A stretch of DNA of 64,000 nucleotides from Nocardioides solisilvae (GTDB lineage: Bacteria > Actinomycetota > Actinomycetes > Propionibacteriales > Nocardioidaceae). The number at the start of each line of letters is the position of its first letter. Position 1 is the first letter of the stretch. Below the pieces are notes generated by a model. That model was not told where the DNA came from. It made no database searches and saw only the letters and a program-made list of their open reading frames with translations. A program made the position numbers and the translations under genes. Shown here one piece after another: positions 52,456 through 60,860 of the stretch. Where the stretch lies: assembly GCF_003194625.1 (NCBI RefSeq), contig NZ_QHKX01000001.1, forward strand, positions 496,001 through 560,000, read 5' to 3'.

Positions 52456-54822
52456 TCAGCGCAGCGTCGAGAACCACCCCGCGGCACGCCTGCCGGCCAG
52501 GACGGCCCGCTCCCAGGCGACGCCGATCCCCAGCAGCAGGGCGCCGAGGAGGAAGAGCGTCACGAAGGCGTGCACGTGGACCAGCAGCGGCCCGCCCTGG
52601 GTGAGCGCGACCAGCACGAGGACCACCGCCCCGACCACGACCGGCGCCCGCCAGCGACGGGCCACGCCGGCCACCAGGGCGGCGACCGCGAGAAGGCTCA
52701 CGACGACCAGGCGCAGGACGTCGCCGTCGGCGATCGCGACCCAGCTGCTCGGCAGCAGCGCCACCCCGAGCGCGGGACCCATGGTCAGGGCGGTCGGCGA
52801 CGCCGGCTCCCGGCGCGACTGCAGCAGCCCGACCCCGACCAGCAGCACGAACGGCACCGCCGTGTAGGCCTCGACCGGCTCCACCTCGGCGTCGACGAGC
52901 AGCCGCCAGACCCCTGCCGAGACCAGGAAGGTCCCGGGGTAGGCGCCGACGAGCCGGCCCCGCGCCGCGGAGACCGCGAGCAGGCAGACGCCGGTGACGA
53001 CGAGGGCGGCGGCGTTGAGCACCGCGGACTCCGGCGCGCTCACCGCGATGGCGGCGACGCCGTACCCGGCGGCGAAGAGGTGGGCGACCAGCTCGTGCTG
53101 CTCCCGCTCGGGGCCGGCGGGGAGGACCCCGGGGACGCCGGCCAGCGCGGCGGTGACGACGCAGGCGACCAGGGTGGCGACGACCTGCACCTGCGGCTCG
53201 GCGTCGCGGACCAGCAGGGCCACGGTGGCCAGCGCGGCGGTGTGGGCCACGACGGTCCAGGCGGCCCGGCGGGTCGTCGCGACCGCGCCGAGCGAGGCCG
53301 CGAGCCACGCGAGGGCGGGCAGCACCGGCAGCCACCAGGGGGCGGGCGACCCGCCGAGCTCGGCGAGCAGGGCGAGCCCGTCCTCGGCCGCGGCCTCGGT
53401 GAGCGCCCAGGTGGCGAGCACCAGCACGGGGAGCAGGACCCAGCCGACCGTGCCGGCGGTGCCGGGCCTGCGGTCCGTGCGGCGCAGTGCCAGCTCGGCG
53501 ACGACCCCGGCGGCGACGACCACCGCGAGGCCCACCAGCACCAGCCGGTGGGCGTCGACGAGGACCACCGCGAGCGCCGGCAGGGCCGCCACGACGGCCA
53601 CGTCGACCAGCAGGTCCCGGCCGACGGCCGCGCGCACCGCGGCCGAGGCCCGCGGGACGGCGCGCAGCACCAGGGCCAGCACGGGCAGGGCGAGCAGCAG
53701 CGCCGCGGCGGCGTACCGCTCCGCGGGCGGGCGGGTGGGCTCGAGACCGACCACGAGGCCGGCGTGGGCGTGCACCAGGAGCGCCGCCAGCGCCGTGACC
53801 GCGACGGGCAGGGCCGAGAGGGGCAGCACCCGCGGGCGCGTGCCCCGCCGGGCGGGCAGCGGGACGCCGGGGCGCCCGCGGACCACCCCGCCCGGCACGA
53901 CGGCCGGCGGCACCGCCAGGTCTGGGACCGGACGGTCGCACCGGAGCGCCACGGCGACCCCGACGAGCGCCAGCACCAGCAGGCCCAGGTGGGCCGCCGA
54001 CCGCGCCAGGCCGTCACCGGCGGCGCTCGCCGCGGCCAGCCCGGCCCAGGAGAGCAGGGTGGCGGCCGCCGGCCGGAAGGTGAGCACCGGCCTCAGCGGG
54101 AGCCCGTCGCGGACCCGGGGCACCGCCCGGTCGGCGAGCAGCAGGACGCAGCCGCCGAGCAGCCCGGCGAAGGCCCAGTAGCCGTCGAGGGGCAGGTGGC
54201 CGAGGCCCCCGAGGTCGAGCCGGTGGGCGGCCTCGAGGTCGATGAGCAGCAGTCCGGCGGCGACCGCCGCGAAGGTCTCCGCGGCGGCGGGGAGGCGGCG
54301 GAGGGTGCTCCACGCGGACGCGCCCACCGCGGCGGCTGTGAGCGAGACCATGATCAGCGCCTGGCCGGCGACCCCCACGACCAGCCAGAAGACGACCAGG
54401 AAGAGCGAGGCGGCCGACAGCGTGAGCAGCGCCCCCAGGCCGAGGAGCACCTGCTGGCCGCTCGGGCCCGAGCGCCGGCGGGCGGCGTAGGGCGGCATCG
54501 GCGGCATCGGTTGCGGCGGGGCGCCGTACGGCGGCCTCGGCTGCGTGGCGCTCAGCGGCGGGGCGGGCGTCGGGGCGCCGTACGGCCGGGCAGCAGGGCC
54601 GCCCACCGGTTGCGGCGCCGGCTGGCGGAGCCGGCCGACCAGGTGGTCGGCCTCGGCACGCAGCACGTCGATCTGCTGCGTGACCTGCCAGAGCCGGGCC
54701 GCGTCCGGGCCGACGAGGCGCAGGTGGCAGCGGGGACAGGCCGGCAGCCCGGGCTCGACCGGTGCCGAGCACTGCGGGCAGGGGACGGGGTTCCTGGGGG
54801 TCACCGGGCCATCCTGATGCAC
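52456..54822 (-). CDS. Large polytopic membrane protein with N-terminal zinc ribbon
   Basis: A 788-residue protein. A CPQC...CPRC zinc-ribbon at residues 14-33 is followed by a coiled segment, a Pro/Ala/Tyr-rich linker (about 70-115) and about 20 hydrophobic segments to the C-terminus. The layout resembles actinobacterial membrane proteins named after Streptomyces SCO7613, from memory. Function unknown. Codon use and length give no sign of damage. Confidence 0.8.
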   Translation of the reverse strand: MHQDGPVTPRNPVPCPQCSAPVEPGLPACPRCHLRLVGPDAARLWQVTQQIDVLRAEADHLVGRLRQPAPQPVGGPAARPYGAPTPAPPLSATQPRPPYGAPPQPMPPMPPYAARRRSGPSGQQVLLGLGALLTLSAASLFLVVFWLVVGVAGQALIMVSLTAAAVGASAWSTLRRLPAAAETFAAVAAGLLLIDLEAAHRLDLGGLGHLPLDGYWAFAGLLGGCVLLLADRAVPRVRDGLPLRPVLTFRPAAATLLSWAGLAAASAAGDGLARSAAHLGLLVLALVGVAVALRCDRPVPDLAVPPAVVPGGVVRGRPGVPLPARRGTRPRVLPLSALPVAVTALAALLVHAHAGLVVGLEPTRPPAERYAAAALLLALPVLALVLRAVPRASAAVRAAVGRDLLVDVAVVAALPALAVVLVDAHRLVLVGLAVVVAAGVVAELALRRTDRRPGTAGTVGWVLLPVLVLATWALTEAAAEDGLALLAELGGSPAPWWLPVLPALAWLAASLGAVATTRRAAWTVVAHTAALATVALLVRDAEPQVQVVATLVACVVTAALAGVPGVLPAGPEREQHELVAHLFAAGYGVAAIAVSAPESAVLNAAALVVTGVCLLAVSAARGRLVGAYPGTFLVSAGVWRLLVDAEVEPVEAYTAVPFVLLVGVGLLQSRREPASPTALTMGPALGVALLPSSWVAIADGDVLRLVVVSLLAVAALVAGVARRWRAPVVVGAVVLVLVALTQGGPLLVHVHAFVTLFLLGALLLGIGVAWERAVLAGRRAAGWFSTLR

Positions 54823-54886
54823 CCGCGGCCGCGCCGGGATCCGTCCCGGTACTCAGGCCGTCCCGGTGCCCGGTGCGCCTTGGTGC

Positions 54887-55117
54887 TCAGGCGCCGAGGA
54901 CGACCAGCACGTCGCCCTCCTGGACGACGTCGCCCGGCGACACCTTCACCGCCACGACCCGGCCGCCCGCCTCGGCAAGCACCGGGATCTCCATCTTCAT
55001 CGACTCCAGCAGGACGACGGTGTCGCCGGGAGCGACCTCGTCGCCCGCGCCGACCGCCACCTCCATGACCGCGGCCACCATCTCGGCGAGCACCTCGGTC
55101 GTCCGTTCGCGTGCCAT
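54887..55117 (-). CDS. Single-domain biotinyl/lipoyl carrier protein
   Basis: A 76-residue protein made almost entirely of a biotinyl domain. The biotin-accepting lysine lies in LLESMKMEIPV, with the expected beta-hairpin repeats on both sides (VAPGDTVVL and VSPGDVVQEGDVLVVL). It resembles the mycobacterial protein TB7.3. No carboxylase genes are adjacent, so the partner enzyme is unknown. Confidence 0.9.
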   Translation of the reverse strand: MARERTTEVLAEMVAAVMEVAVGAGDEVAPGDTVVLLESMKMEIPVLAEAGGRVVAVKVSPGDVVQEGDVLVVLGA

Positions 55118-55174
55118 GCCAGCGACGCTAGGGGTTACCGGGAGGTACCCGTAACCGGCTCGACGCGGCCCTGC

Positions 55175-56467
55175 TCAGAGGGAGCCGAAGCGGCGCGGCT
55201 CGGGCCGGACCGCGTGCTCGGCCTCGGCCGCCCGGGCGCGGCGCCCGCGCTGGCCGGTGAGGCGCAGGTCGAGCCGGATGACGCCGTAGCCGACGAGCAG
55301 GCCCAGCGCGACGCCGTACACCTGCTGGAGCCCCGCCTCGACGTAGGAGGTGTCCCAGTTGACCAGGGTCTTGGCGACGTCCAGGGTCGCGGCGGCGCCG
55401 AAGGCGCAGACCCACCACCCCTGGCGGCGACGGGCGCGCATGTGCACGCCCCACGCCAGCGCCGGCACCCCGAGCAGCACCAGGATCGGGCTGGGGGCGG
55501 CGCCGAGCGTGTCCCGGCTCCAGTCGACCGCGGCGTTGGTCGGCCCGACGACCGCCGAGACGTCGTAGCGGCGCAGCATCTCGGCGTAGAGCAGGCTGCC
55601 GGCGAGCAGGACGGTGCCGACCAGGACGGTGACCAGCCCGCGGGTGCCCAGGCCGTGCAGTCCCGCGCCGAAGCGCCAGACGAGGATGAACGTCACGAGG
55701 AAGCCCAGGGCGAGGGTGACGTGCTCGAAGCGGACCGAGCTGGCCACGGGCTCGAACCCGACGGTGGCGAAGGCGCCGACGGAGGCGACGGTCGTCGCGA
55801 CGACCACCTCCCGGACCACCCCGGCGAACGTCCGGGCCGGCACGGTGAGCACCACCGCGAGCACCCCGCTCACCACGCACGTCATCACGGCAGCCCCGCT
55901 GCGCAGCACCTCGCTGTCGCCCAGCACCGCGGCCAGGCCGATCACCAGCGCCAGCACGCCGAAGACGACCTGGCGGCCGCCCGTGCGGCCCATCAGCGCC
56001 CAGGCGTAGGTGGTCAGGACCGCGACCGCGCCGGCGCCGTCCAGCCAGCCCGGTCCGGCGTGGAGGGCCGCGAGGGCGAGCGCCACGCAGCCGGCGAGCA
56101 GCACCGCGGCGGCCGCGGCGAGCAGCTGCCAGGAGCGGCCGAAGCGGGACGCCAGTCCCGTGGGCACGTCGGCGGTGACGGCCTCCGAGAGCGGGTCGAC
56201 CGGGTGGTCGGTGGTCCACTCGGGCGCGGCCTGCACCACCGGCTCCGGCGCCTCGGACGGGACCGGGGCGACCACCGGCTCGGCGACCGGCTCCACGACC
56301 GGATCCGCGACGGGCGAGGCGGGCGTCTCCTCCGGACCCGGGGCCGGACGCCCCGTGCGGTCGGCGACCCGGCGGCCGGCGGGCTGGCCGCCGCCGCGGG
56401 AGACGCGCACCTTCGACCACCGCGAGGTCTTGGGCGCGGCGCGGCGACCGGGTCGTGGGGAAGACAC
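55175..56467 (-). CDS. Hypothetical polytopic membrane protein
   Basis: A 430-residue protein. The first ~105 residues are Arg/Pro/Val-rich and cytoplasmic, with PVVEPVAEPVVAPV repeats; about ten hydrophobic segments follow, ending in an Arg-rich tail. No family recognised. It starts 9 nt after the stop of the nitrilase-family gene and may be co-transcribed with it. Confidence 0.75.
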   Translation of the reverse strand: MSSPRPGRRAAPKTSRWSKVRVSRGGGQPAGRRVADRTGRPAPGPEETPASPVADPVVEPVAEPVVAPVPSEAPEPVVQAAPEWTTDHPVDPLSEAVTADVPTGLASRFGRSWQLLAAAAAVLLAGCVALALAALHAGPGWLDGAGAVAVLTTYAWALMGRTGGRQVVFGVLALVIGLAAVLGDSEVLRSGAAVMTCVVSGVLAVVLTVPARTFAGVVREVVVATTVASVGAFATVGFEPVASSVRFEHVTLALGFLVTFILVWRFGAGLHGLGTRGLVTVLVGTVLLAGSLLYAEMLRRYDVSAVVGPTNAAVDWSRDTLGAAPSPILVLLGVPALAWGVHMRARRRQGWWVCAFGAAATLDVAKTLVNWDTSYVEAGLQQVYGVALGLLVGYGVIRLDLRLTGQRGRRARAAEAEHAVRPEPRRFGSL

Positions 56468-56477
56468 CTGAGGGAGG

Positions 56478-57245
56478 TTACCCGCGCCGGTTGGCCAGCG
56501 AGGGGTTGATGCGCCGAGCGGTCTCGAGCTCCTCGCGGGTCAGCACGACCTCGACGGTCGCCGCCTCGGGACCGGTCTGGACCAGCTCGTCGCCGAGCGG
56601 GGAGAAGGCGGCCGAGTGGCCGGTGTAGCGAGGCGCCGGCTGGCCGACGCCGACGACGTGCACGGTGTTCTCGATCGCCCGCGCCCGCAGCAGGGTGAGC
56701 CAGTGGTCGACCTTCCGTTCGCCGGCGACCCAGGCCGCGGGGACCACCAGCACCTCCGCGCCGGCCAGCACCAGCGCCCGGGCGAGCTCGGGGAAGCGCA
56801 GGTCGTAGCAGGTCATCAGGCCGACCCGGAAGCCCCCGACCTCGACCACGACCACCTGCCAGGGCCCAGCCGACAGCCGGTCGGACTCGCGGTAGCCGAA
56901 GGAGTCGTAGAGGTGGATCTTGTCGTACGACGCCTCCACGGCGCCGCGGACGAGCAGGGTGTTGAAGGGCCGGTCGGGGTCCTCCCCGGTGCGGAACATC
57001 CCCGCCACCACGGTGGTGCCGCGCTCCTCGGCGACGCGCGCGAGCTCGCGGGCGAAGGGGCCGTCCAGCGGCTCGGCGTGGCCGGAGACGTCGGACCCCG
57101 GCTTGCCGAAGTCGCGGGCGAAGGCCTCGGGCAGCACCACGAGGTCGGAGCCGGCGGGGACGAGGTCGGCGAGGCGCTCCCGGTTGGTGCGGGGGTCGAG
57201 GTCGGAGGCCTCCTGGACGAGCGTGACGCGGAGCTGGTCGGCCAT
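56478..57245 (-). CDS. Carbon-nitrogen hydrolase (nitrilase superfamily)
   Basis: A 255-residue enzyme from ATG 57245. The catalytic triad is visible: Glu in LVVLPEAF, Lys in SYDKIHLYDSFGYRES, Cys in LMTCYDLRFPELAR. This arrangement is that of omega-amidase/Nit-type amidases. Possible roles include repair of deaminated glutathione or hydrolysis of alpha-keto amides; the exact substrate is not fixed by sequence. Confidence 0.92.
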   Translation of the reverse strand: MADQLRVTLVQEASDLDPRTNRERLADLVPAGSDLVVLPEAFARDFGKPGSDVSGHAEPLDGPFARELARVAEERGTTVVAGMFRTGEDPDRPFNTLLVRGAVEASYDKIHLYDSFGYRESDRLSAGPWQVVVVEVGGFRVGLMTCYDLRFPELARALVLAGAEVLVVPAAWVAGERKVDHWLTLLRARAIENTVHVVGVGQPAPRYTGHSAAFSPLGDELVQTGPEAATVEVVLTREELETARRINPSLANRRG

Positions 57246-57272
57246 GCCGCCCAGCCTGACAGACTGCCGCGC

Positions 57273-57896
57273 ATGGACCAGCCCGCCGACGCCTTCGCCG
57301 CCGTCGTCCTCTCCGGCGGCACGGGTCGACGCCTCGGCGGGGTCGACAAGGCGGGGCTCGAGCTCGAGGGGCGCCGGTTGCTCGACTGGGCCCTCGACGC
57401 GGTCGTCGACGCCCGGGCCGTCGCCGTCGTCGGCCCCGCGGCCCCCACCGCCCGGCCCGTGCGGTTCACCCGGGAGGAGCCGCCGGGAGGCGGGCCCGCC
57501 GCCGGGATCCTCGCCGGTCGCGACGCGCTGGCCGACGTGCTGGCGGGCCACCCGGCCGACGCGCTGGCGGGCGAGCCGGCGGGCGAGGGGGACGGGGCGC
57601 CGTGGCTGGCGGTGCTGGCCGTCGACATGCCACGGGTGAGCGCCTCGACGTTCCGCCGGCTGCTGGCCGCCGCGGAGGGCCGCGACGGCGCCTTCCTGCA
57701 CGACGGCGCCGGCGGCCGACAGCTGTGCGGCGTGGTCGCCGTACGGCGGCTCGACGCGGCGCGCCCCGGGGACTCCGGCAGCGGCCTCTCGGTCCGCCGG
57801 CTGCTGGGCGACCTCGACCTCGCGGAGGTCCGCGGCGAGGGTCGCGAGGCGCGCGACGTCGACACCTGGGGGGACTTGCGGGACCTCTCGCCGTGA
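57273..57896 (+). CDS. MobA-like molybdenum cofactor nucleotidyltransferase
   Basis: A 207-residue NTP-transferase. The nucleotide-binding start is AAVVLSGGTGRRLGGVDKAGLELEG, followed by GPAAGILAGRDAL and VLAVDMPRVSAS, the three MobA blocks. It probably attaches GMP to molybdopterin. ATG 57273; the stop overlaps the GTG of the next gene (GTGA). Confidence 0.87.
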   Translation: MDQPADAFAAVVLSGGTGRRLGGVDKAGLELEGRRLLDWALDAVVDARAVAVVGPAAPTARPVRFTREEPPGGGPAAGILAGRDALADVLAGHPADALAGEPAGEGDGAPWLAVLAVDMPRVSASTFRRLLAAAEGRDGAFLHDGAGGRQLCGVVAVRRLDAARPGDSGSGLSVRRLLGDLDLAEVRGEGREARDVDTWGDLRDLSP

Positions 57897-58231
57897 CCCA
57901 CGCTGGTCCCGTGAACCTCCACGACTGGATCGACGAGCTGTGCGACACCCTCGACCTCGACCTCGAGGTCGACGAGGCGCTGGTCCTCGACCTGGCCCGC
58001 GACGTGGCGCACAACGTGGAGCGACGGGCCGCCCCGGTGAGCACCTTCATGCTGGGGTACGCCGCCGGCGCGGCCGCCGCCGGGCCGGAGCACGTGGAGT
58101 CCCTGGCCGCCCGGGCCCAGGCGCTGGCGCTGGCCTGGGACCGTCCCGCCGACGCCCCGGACCCCGACGACGTGGAGGTCCCGGTGCCCGACGACAGCGA
58201 GGTCGACCACACCGGCGACCGGATCGACTGA
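57893..58231 (+). CDS. DUF6457-type small acidic protein coupled to MobA
   Basis: A 112-residue protein (GTG 57893, or GTG 57911 giving 106). The helical core LHDWIDELCDTLDLDLEVDEALVLDLARDVAHNVERRAAPVSTFMLGYAAGAAA matches the small domain often found beside or fused to MobA in actinobacteria. The C-terminus is Asp-rich. The 4-bp overlap with mobA implies coupled translation and a shared role in molybdenum cofactor work. Confidence 0.82.
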   Translation: MTHAGPVNLHDWIDELCDTLDLDLEVDEALVLDLARDVAHNVERRAAPVSTFMLGYAAGAAAAGPEHVESLAARAQALALAWDRPADAPDPDDVEVPVPDDSEVDHTGDRID

Positions 58232-58295
58232 ACCCTCCCCCGGTCGACCGTTCGGGGGCCCTGCACGGTGGGCGCCGCTGACTAGGGTGGGCGCC

Positions 58296-59279
58296 ATGCG
58301 TGCAGCCCACATCGCCGAGCCCGGCGGGCCCGAGGTCCTCTCCGTCACCGACGTCCCCGCCCCCGTGGCCGGGCCGGGCGAGGTGCTCCTCGACGTCGTC
58401 GCCACCGCCGTCAACAAGGCCGACACCCTGCAGCGCCAGGGCTTCTACCCCGTGCCGCCAGGCTCGTCGGAGATCCTCGGCCTGGAGTGCAGCGGCCGCG
58501 TCGCGGCGCTCGGCGAAGGGGTGACCGGCTGGTCGGTCGGCGACGAGGCGTGCGCCCTGCTCGTGGGCGGCGGGTACGCCGAGCAGGTCGCAGTCCCGGT
58601 CGGCCAGCTGATGCCGGTGCCCGCGGGCGTCGACCTCGTCACCGCCGCGGCCCTGCCCGAGGTGGCCTGCACGGTCTGGTCCAACGTCTTCATGACCGCC
58701 GGCCTCGAGGCGGGCGAGACCTTCCTCGTGCACGGCGGCGCGGGCGGGATCGGCACCTTCGCGATCCAGCTCGCCTCCGCCTGGGGCGCCAAGGTCGCGA
58801 CCACCGCCGGCTCGACGGAGAAGCTGGCCACCTGCGCCGAGCTGGGCGCCGACATCACGGTCAACTACCGGGAGGAGGACTTCGTCGAGGTGGTCCGGTC
58901 GGCCACCGACGGCCGCGGCGCCGACGTCGTCCTCGACAACATGGGGGCCAAGTACCTCGCCCGCAACGTCGACGTCCTGGCCCCCGACGGCCGGCTCGTC
59001 GTGATCGGCCTGCAGGGCGGGACCAAGGCAGAGCTCGACCTCAACAAGCTGCTCCGCAAGCGCGCGTCGGTGACCGCGACCGCCCTGCGGGGCCGCCCGG
59101 TGGAGCAGAAGGCCGCGATCTGCGCCGACGTCGTCGAGCACGTCTGGCCCCTGGTGGCCGACGGTCAGGTGCGGCCGGTCGTGCACGCGACGATGCCGCT
59201 GGAACGGCTGGCCGAGGCGCACGCGCTGATGGACGCCAGCGGTCACGTGGGCAAGATCGTCCTCACGGTCGCTGACTAG
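58296..59279 (+). CDS. NAD(P)H:quinone oxidoreductase-like medium-chain dehydrogenase
   Basis: A 327-residue zinc-free MDR enzyme. Signatures are VNKADTLQRQGFYPVPPGSSEILGLECSG, the NADPH fold LVHGGAGGIGTFAIQLASAWG and VIGLQGGTKAELDLNKLLRKRASVTATALRGRP, typical of the PIG3/QorA-type quinone reductases. ATG 58296; the stop is TAG. Bpa follows after 10 nt. Confidence 0.92.
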   Translation: MRAAHIAEPGGPEVLSVTDVPAPVAGPGEVLLDVVATAVNKADTLQRQGFYPVPPGSSEILGLECSGRVAALGEGVTGWSVGDEACALLVGGGYAEQVAVPVGQLMPVPAGVDLVTAAALPEVACTVWSNVFMTAGLEAGETFLVHGGAGGIGTFAIQLASAWGAKVATTAGSTEKLATCAELGADITVNYREEDFVEVVRSATDGRGADVVLDNMGAKYLARNVDVLAPDGRLVVIGLQGGTKAELDLNKLLRKRASVTATALRGRPVEQKAAICADVVEHVWPLVADGQVRPVVHATMPLERLAEAHALMDASGHVGKIVLTVAD

Positions 59280-59289
59280 GCTGGACGGC

Positions 59290-59961
59290 ATGACTGACGC
59301 CTCCGCCACCCCCGACCCCGCCGCCACCCCCGCGGAGGGCGGGCCCAGCGAGGTCCCCGAGGGTCACGTCCTCGTGATCGGTCCCGACGGCGAGCCGGTC
59401 GGCAGCGTCCCCGCGGCGATGGTCGCCCAGGCGGTCGAGGCGCAGGAGGAGGACGGCGGGGGCTCCGAGGAGCGCGCCATCACCGAGCTCGTCGAGCAGC
59501 CGGCGAAGGTGATGCGGATCGGCAGCATGATCCGCCAGCTCCTCGAGGAGGTGAAGGCCGCCCCGCTCGACGAGGCGAGCCGCGCCCGCCTCAAGGAGAT
59601 CCACCAGGCCTCCATCAAGGAGCTCGAGTCGGGCCTGGCGCCCGAGCTGATCGAGGAGCTCGAGCGGATCGCGCTGCCCTTCACCGAGGAGGAGACCCCC
59701 TCGGAGAGCGAGCTGCGGATCGCCCAGGCCCAGCTGGTCGGCTGGCTCGAGGGTCTCTTCCACGGCATCCAGACCGCGATCTACGCCCAGCAGATGGTCA
59801 GCCGCGCCCAGCTGGAGCAGATGCGCCGGGCCCTGCCGCCCGGCGTCGCCGGCGGCCACGGCCACCCGGGCGTCCCCGGCGGACCGGGTCAGGAGGGTCA
59901 GGCCGGGCCCGTCCAGCCCGAGCCGGGCGCCCCGGGCGGCTCCGGCGGGATGTACCTCTGA
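59290..59961 (+). CDS. bpa: Bacterial proteasome activator (Bpa/PafE)
   Basis: A 223-residue ring-forming activator. The central helical part (ERAITELVEQPAKVMRIGSMIRQLLEEVKAAPLDEASRARL through AQAQLVGWLEGLFHGIQTAIYAQQM) matches actinobacterial Bpa. The C-terminus ends GMYL, the place of the GQYL tail that docks into 20S proteasome pockets. A Gly/Pro-rich linker precedes the tail. It opens the proteasome core without ATP to degrade unfolded proteins. Confidence 0.93.
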   Translation: MTDASATPDPAATPAEGGPSEVPEGHVLVIGPDGEPVGSVPAAMVAQAVEAQEEDGGGSEERAITELVEQPAKVMRIGSMIRQLLEEVKAAPLDEASRARLKEIHQASIKELESGLAPELIEELERIALPFTEEETPSESELRIAQAQLVGWLEGLFHGIQTAIYAQQMVSRAQLEQMRRALPPGVAGGHGHPGVPGGPGQEGQAGPVQPEPGAPGGSGGMYL

Positions 59962-59967
59962 CTTCTC

Positions 59968-60032
59968 GATAGTCCCCCACGTTCTGACCGACCCGCCGCG
60001 GCGTGTCGTGGTCAGGACGCGGGGGACTGTCC
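59968..60032. repeat. Dispersed palindromic repeat, copy 2
   Basis: The left arm (59968-59989, containing AGTCCCCCACGTTCTGACC) and right arm (60010-60032) flank a 20-nt loop. The right arm differs from that of copy 1 (41131-41153) at two positions (GGTCAGGACGCG against GGTCGGAACGCG, then the same GGGGACTGTCC end). It again lies between convergent genes. Confidence 0.85.
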
Positions 60033-60043
60033 AGGCGAGCGGA

Positions 60044-60622
60044 TCAGTGGGGGCGGCCGACCCGGCTGACGACGGCCAGGCCGAGCAGCCCCAGCAGGAC
60101 GAGGGCGGCCCCGGGCGCGGCGAGCCGGGAGAGCTCGGTCGGGGGCGACGACTCGACGCGGGTGCGGACCGCCTCGGTCGGCGCCGGCGGCTCGAGCCGG
60201 GTGCCGATCCCGAAGAGGCGCTGGGCCCGCTCCATCACCTGGGTCGAGGCGGGGGCACTGCCCGAGCAGCTGCTCGTGGTCCCCTCCGTGGTGAGGAAGA
60301 GCCAGTTCTGGCCGGTCTCGACCGGGCCGATGCCGCAGGCGGCCGAGTCGGCCGCCGACGACACCTGGACTCGCGGGTCCTCGAGCTCGCCCTTGAAGAC
60401 GCGGCTCGCCACCACGTCGTAAGTCAGGTCGTTGCCCGACGGCGTCCCCTCGCCGGCCACCTTGCCGACGAACACCGTGTCGGCCATCTTCACCTGCTGC
60501 TTGAAGGTGAGCACGGCGCAGCTGCAGGCGGCGGCCGGGCCGGCGGCCGCGACGAGGCCGGCCAGCGCGAGGGGGCCGGCCAGCAGGAGCGCGAGGAGCG
60601 GGCGCAGGGCACGGGCGAGCAT
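60044..60622 (-). CDS. Secreted TIMP-like protein with C-terminal membrane anchor
   Basis: A 192-residue exported protein. A signal peptide (residues 1-30, ending AAGPAAA) is cut just before CSCAVLTFKQQVKMADTVFVGKV; the N-terminal CxC followed by an OB-like beta sheet is the hallmark of tissue-inhibitor-of-metalloproteinase-like domains. Further Cys residues occur in AACGIGPV and SSCSG. A C-terminal hydrophobic helix plus Arg suggests cell-surface anchoring. Whether it inhibits any protease is unknown. Confidence 0.8.
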   Translation of the reverse strand: MLARALRPLLALLLAGPLALAGLVAAAGPAAACSCAVLTFKQQVKMADTVFVGKVAGEGTPSGNDLTYDVVASRVFKGELEDPRVQVSSAADSAACGIGPVETGQNWLFLTTEGTTSSCSGSAPASTQVMERAQRLFGIGTRLEPPAPTEAVRTRVESSPPTELSRLAAPGAALVLLGLLGLAVVSRVGRPH

Positions 60623-60860
60623 GGCGACGAGAGTAGCCGTCCGGCCCGCCGCCGCGTCAGCCCACGGGGCGGGTCGGCGTCAGCCGACGGCCGGGCGGGC
60701 GACCATCCGGGCGACGACGACGCCGTTCCCGGGGAGACGGTCTGCCTCCCGTCACCTCCACGTCCTGACTGCTTGAAGAGTTCTTCACAAGAAGAAGACG
60801 TGAAGTACGCGACATCTCGCCGCGGGGCTCGGCGTTCCGGGGGCTCGGAGTCGCGGGGGG
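60623..60860. other. Intergenic region with AT-richer overlapping dyads
   Basis: No gene is seen. Around 60774-60796 an AT-richer island holds TGAAGA-GT-TCTTCA (60774-60787) overlapping TTCTTC-ACAA-GAAGAA (60781-60796). It lies upstream of the TIMP-like gene and downstream of the HAD phosphatase gene, both on the minus strand, so it could be the terminator of one or the operator of the other. Confidence 0.5.
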
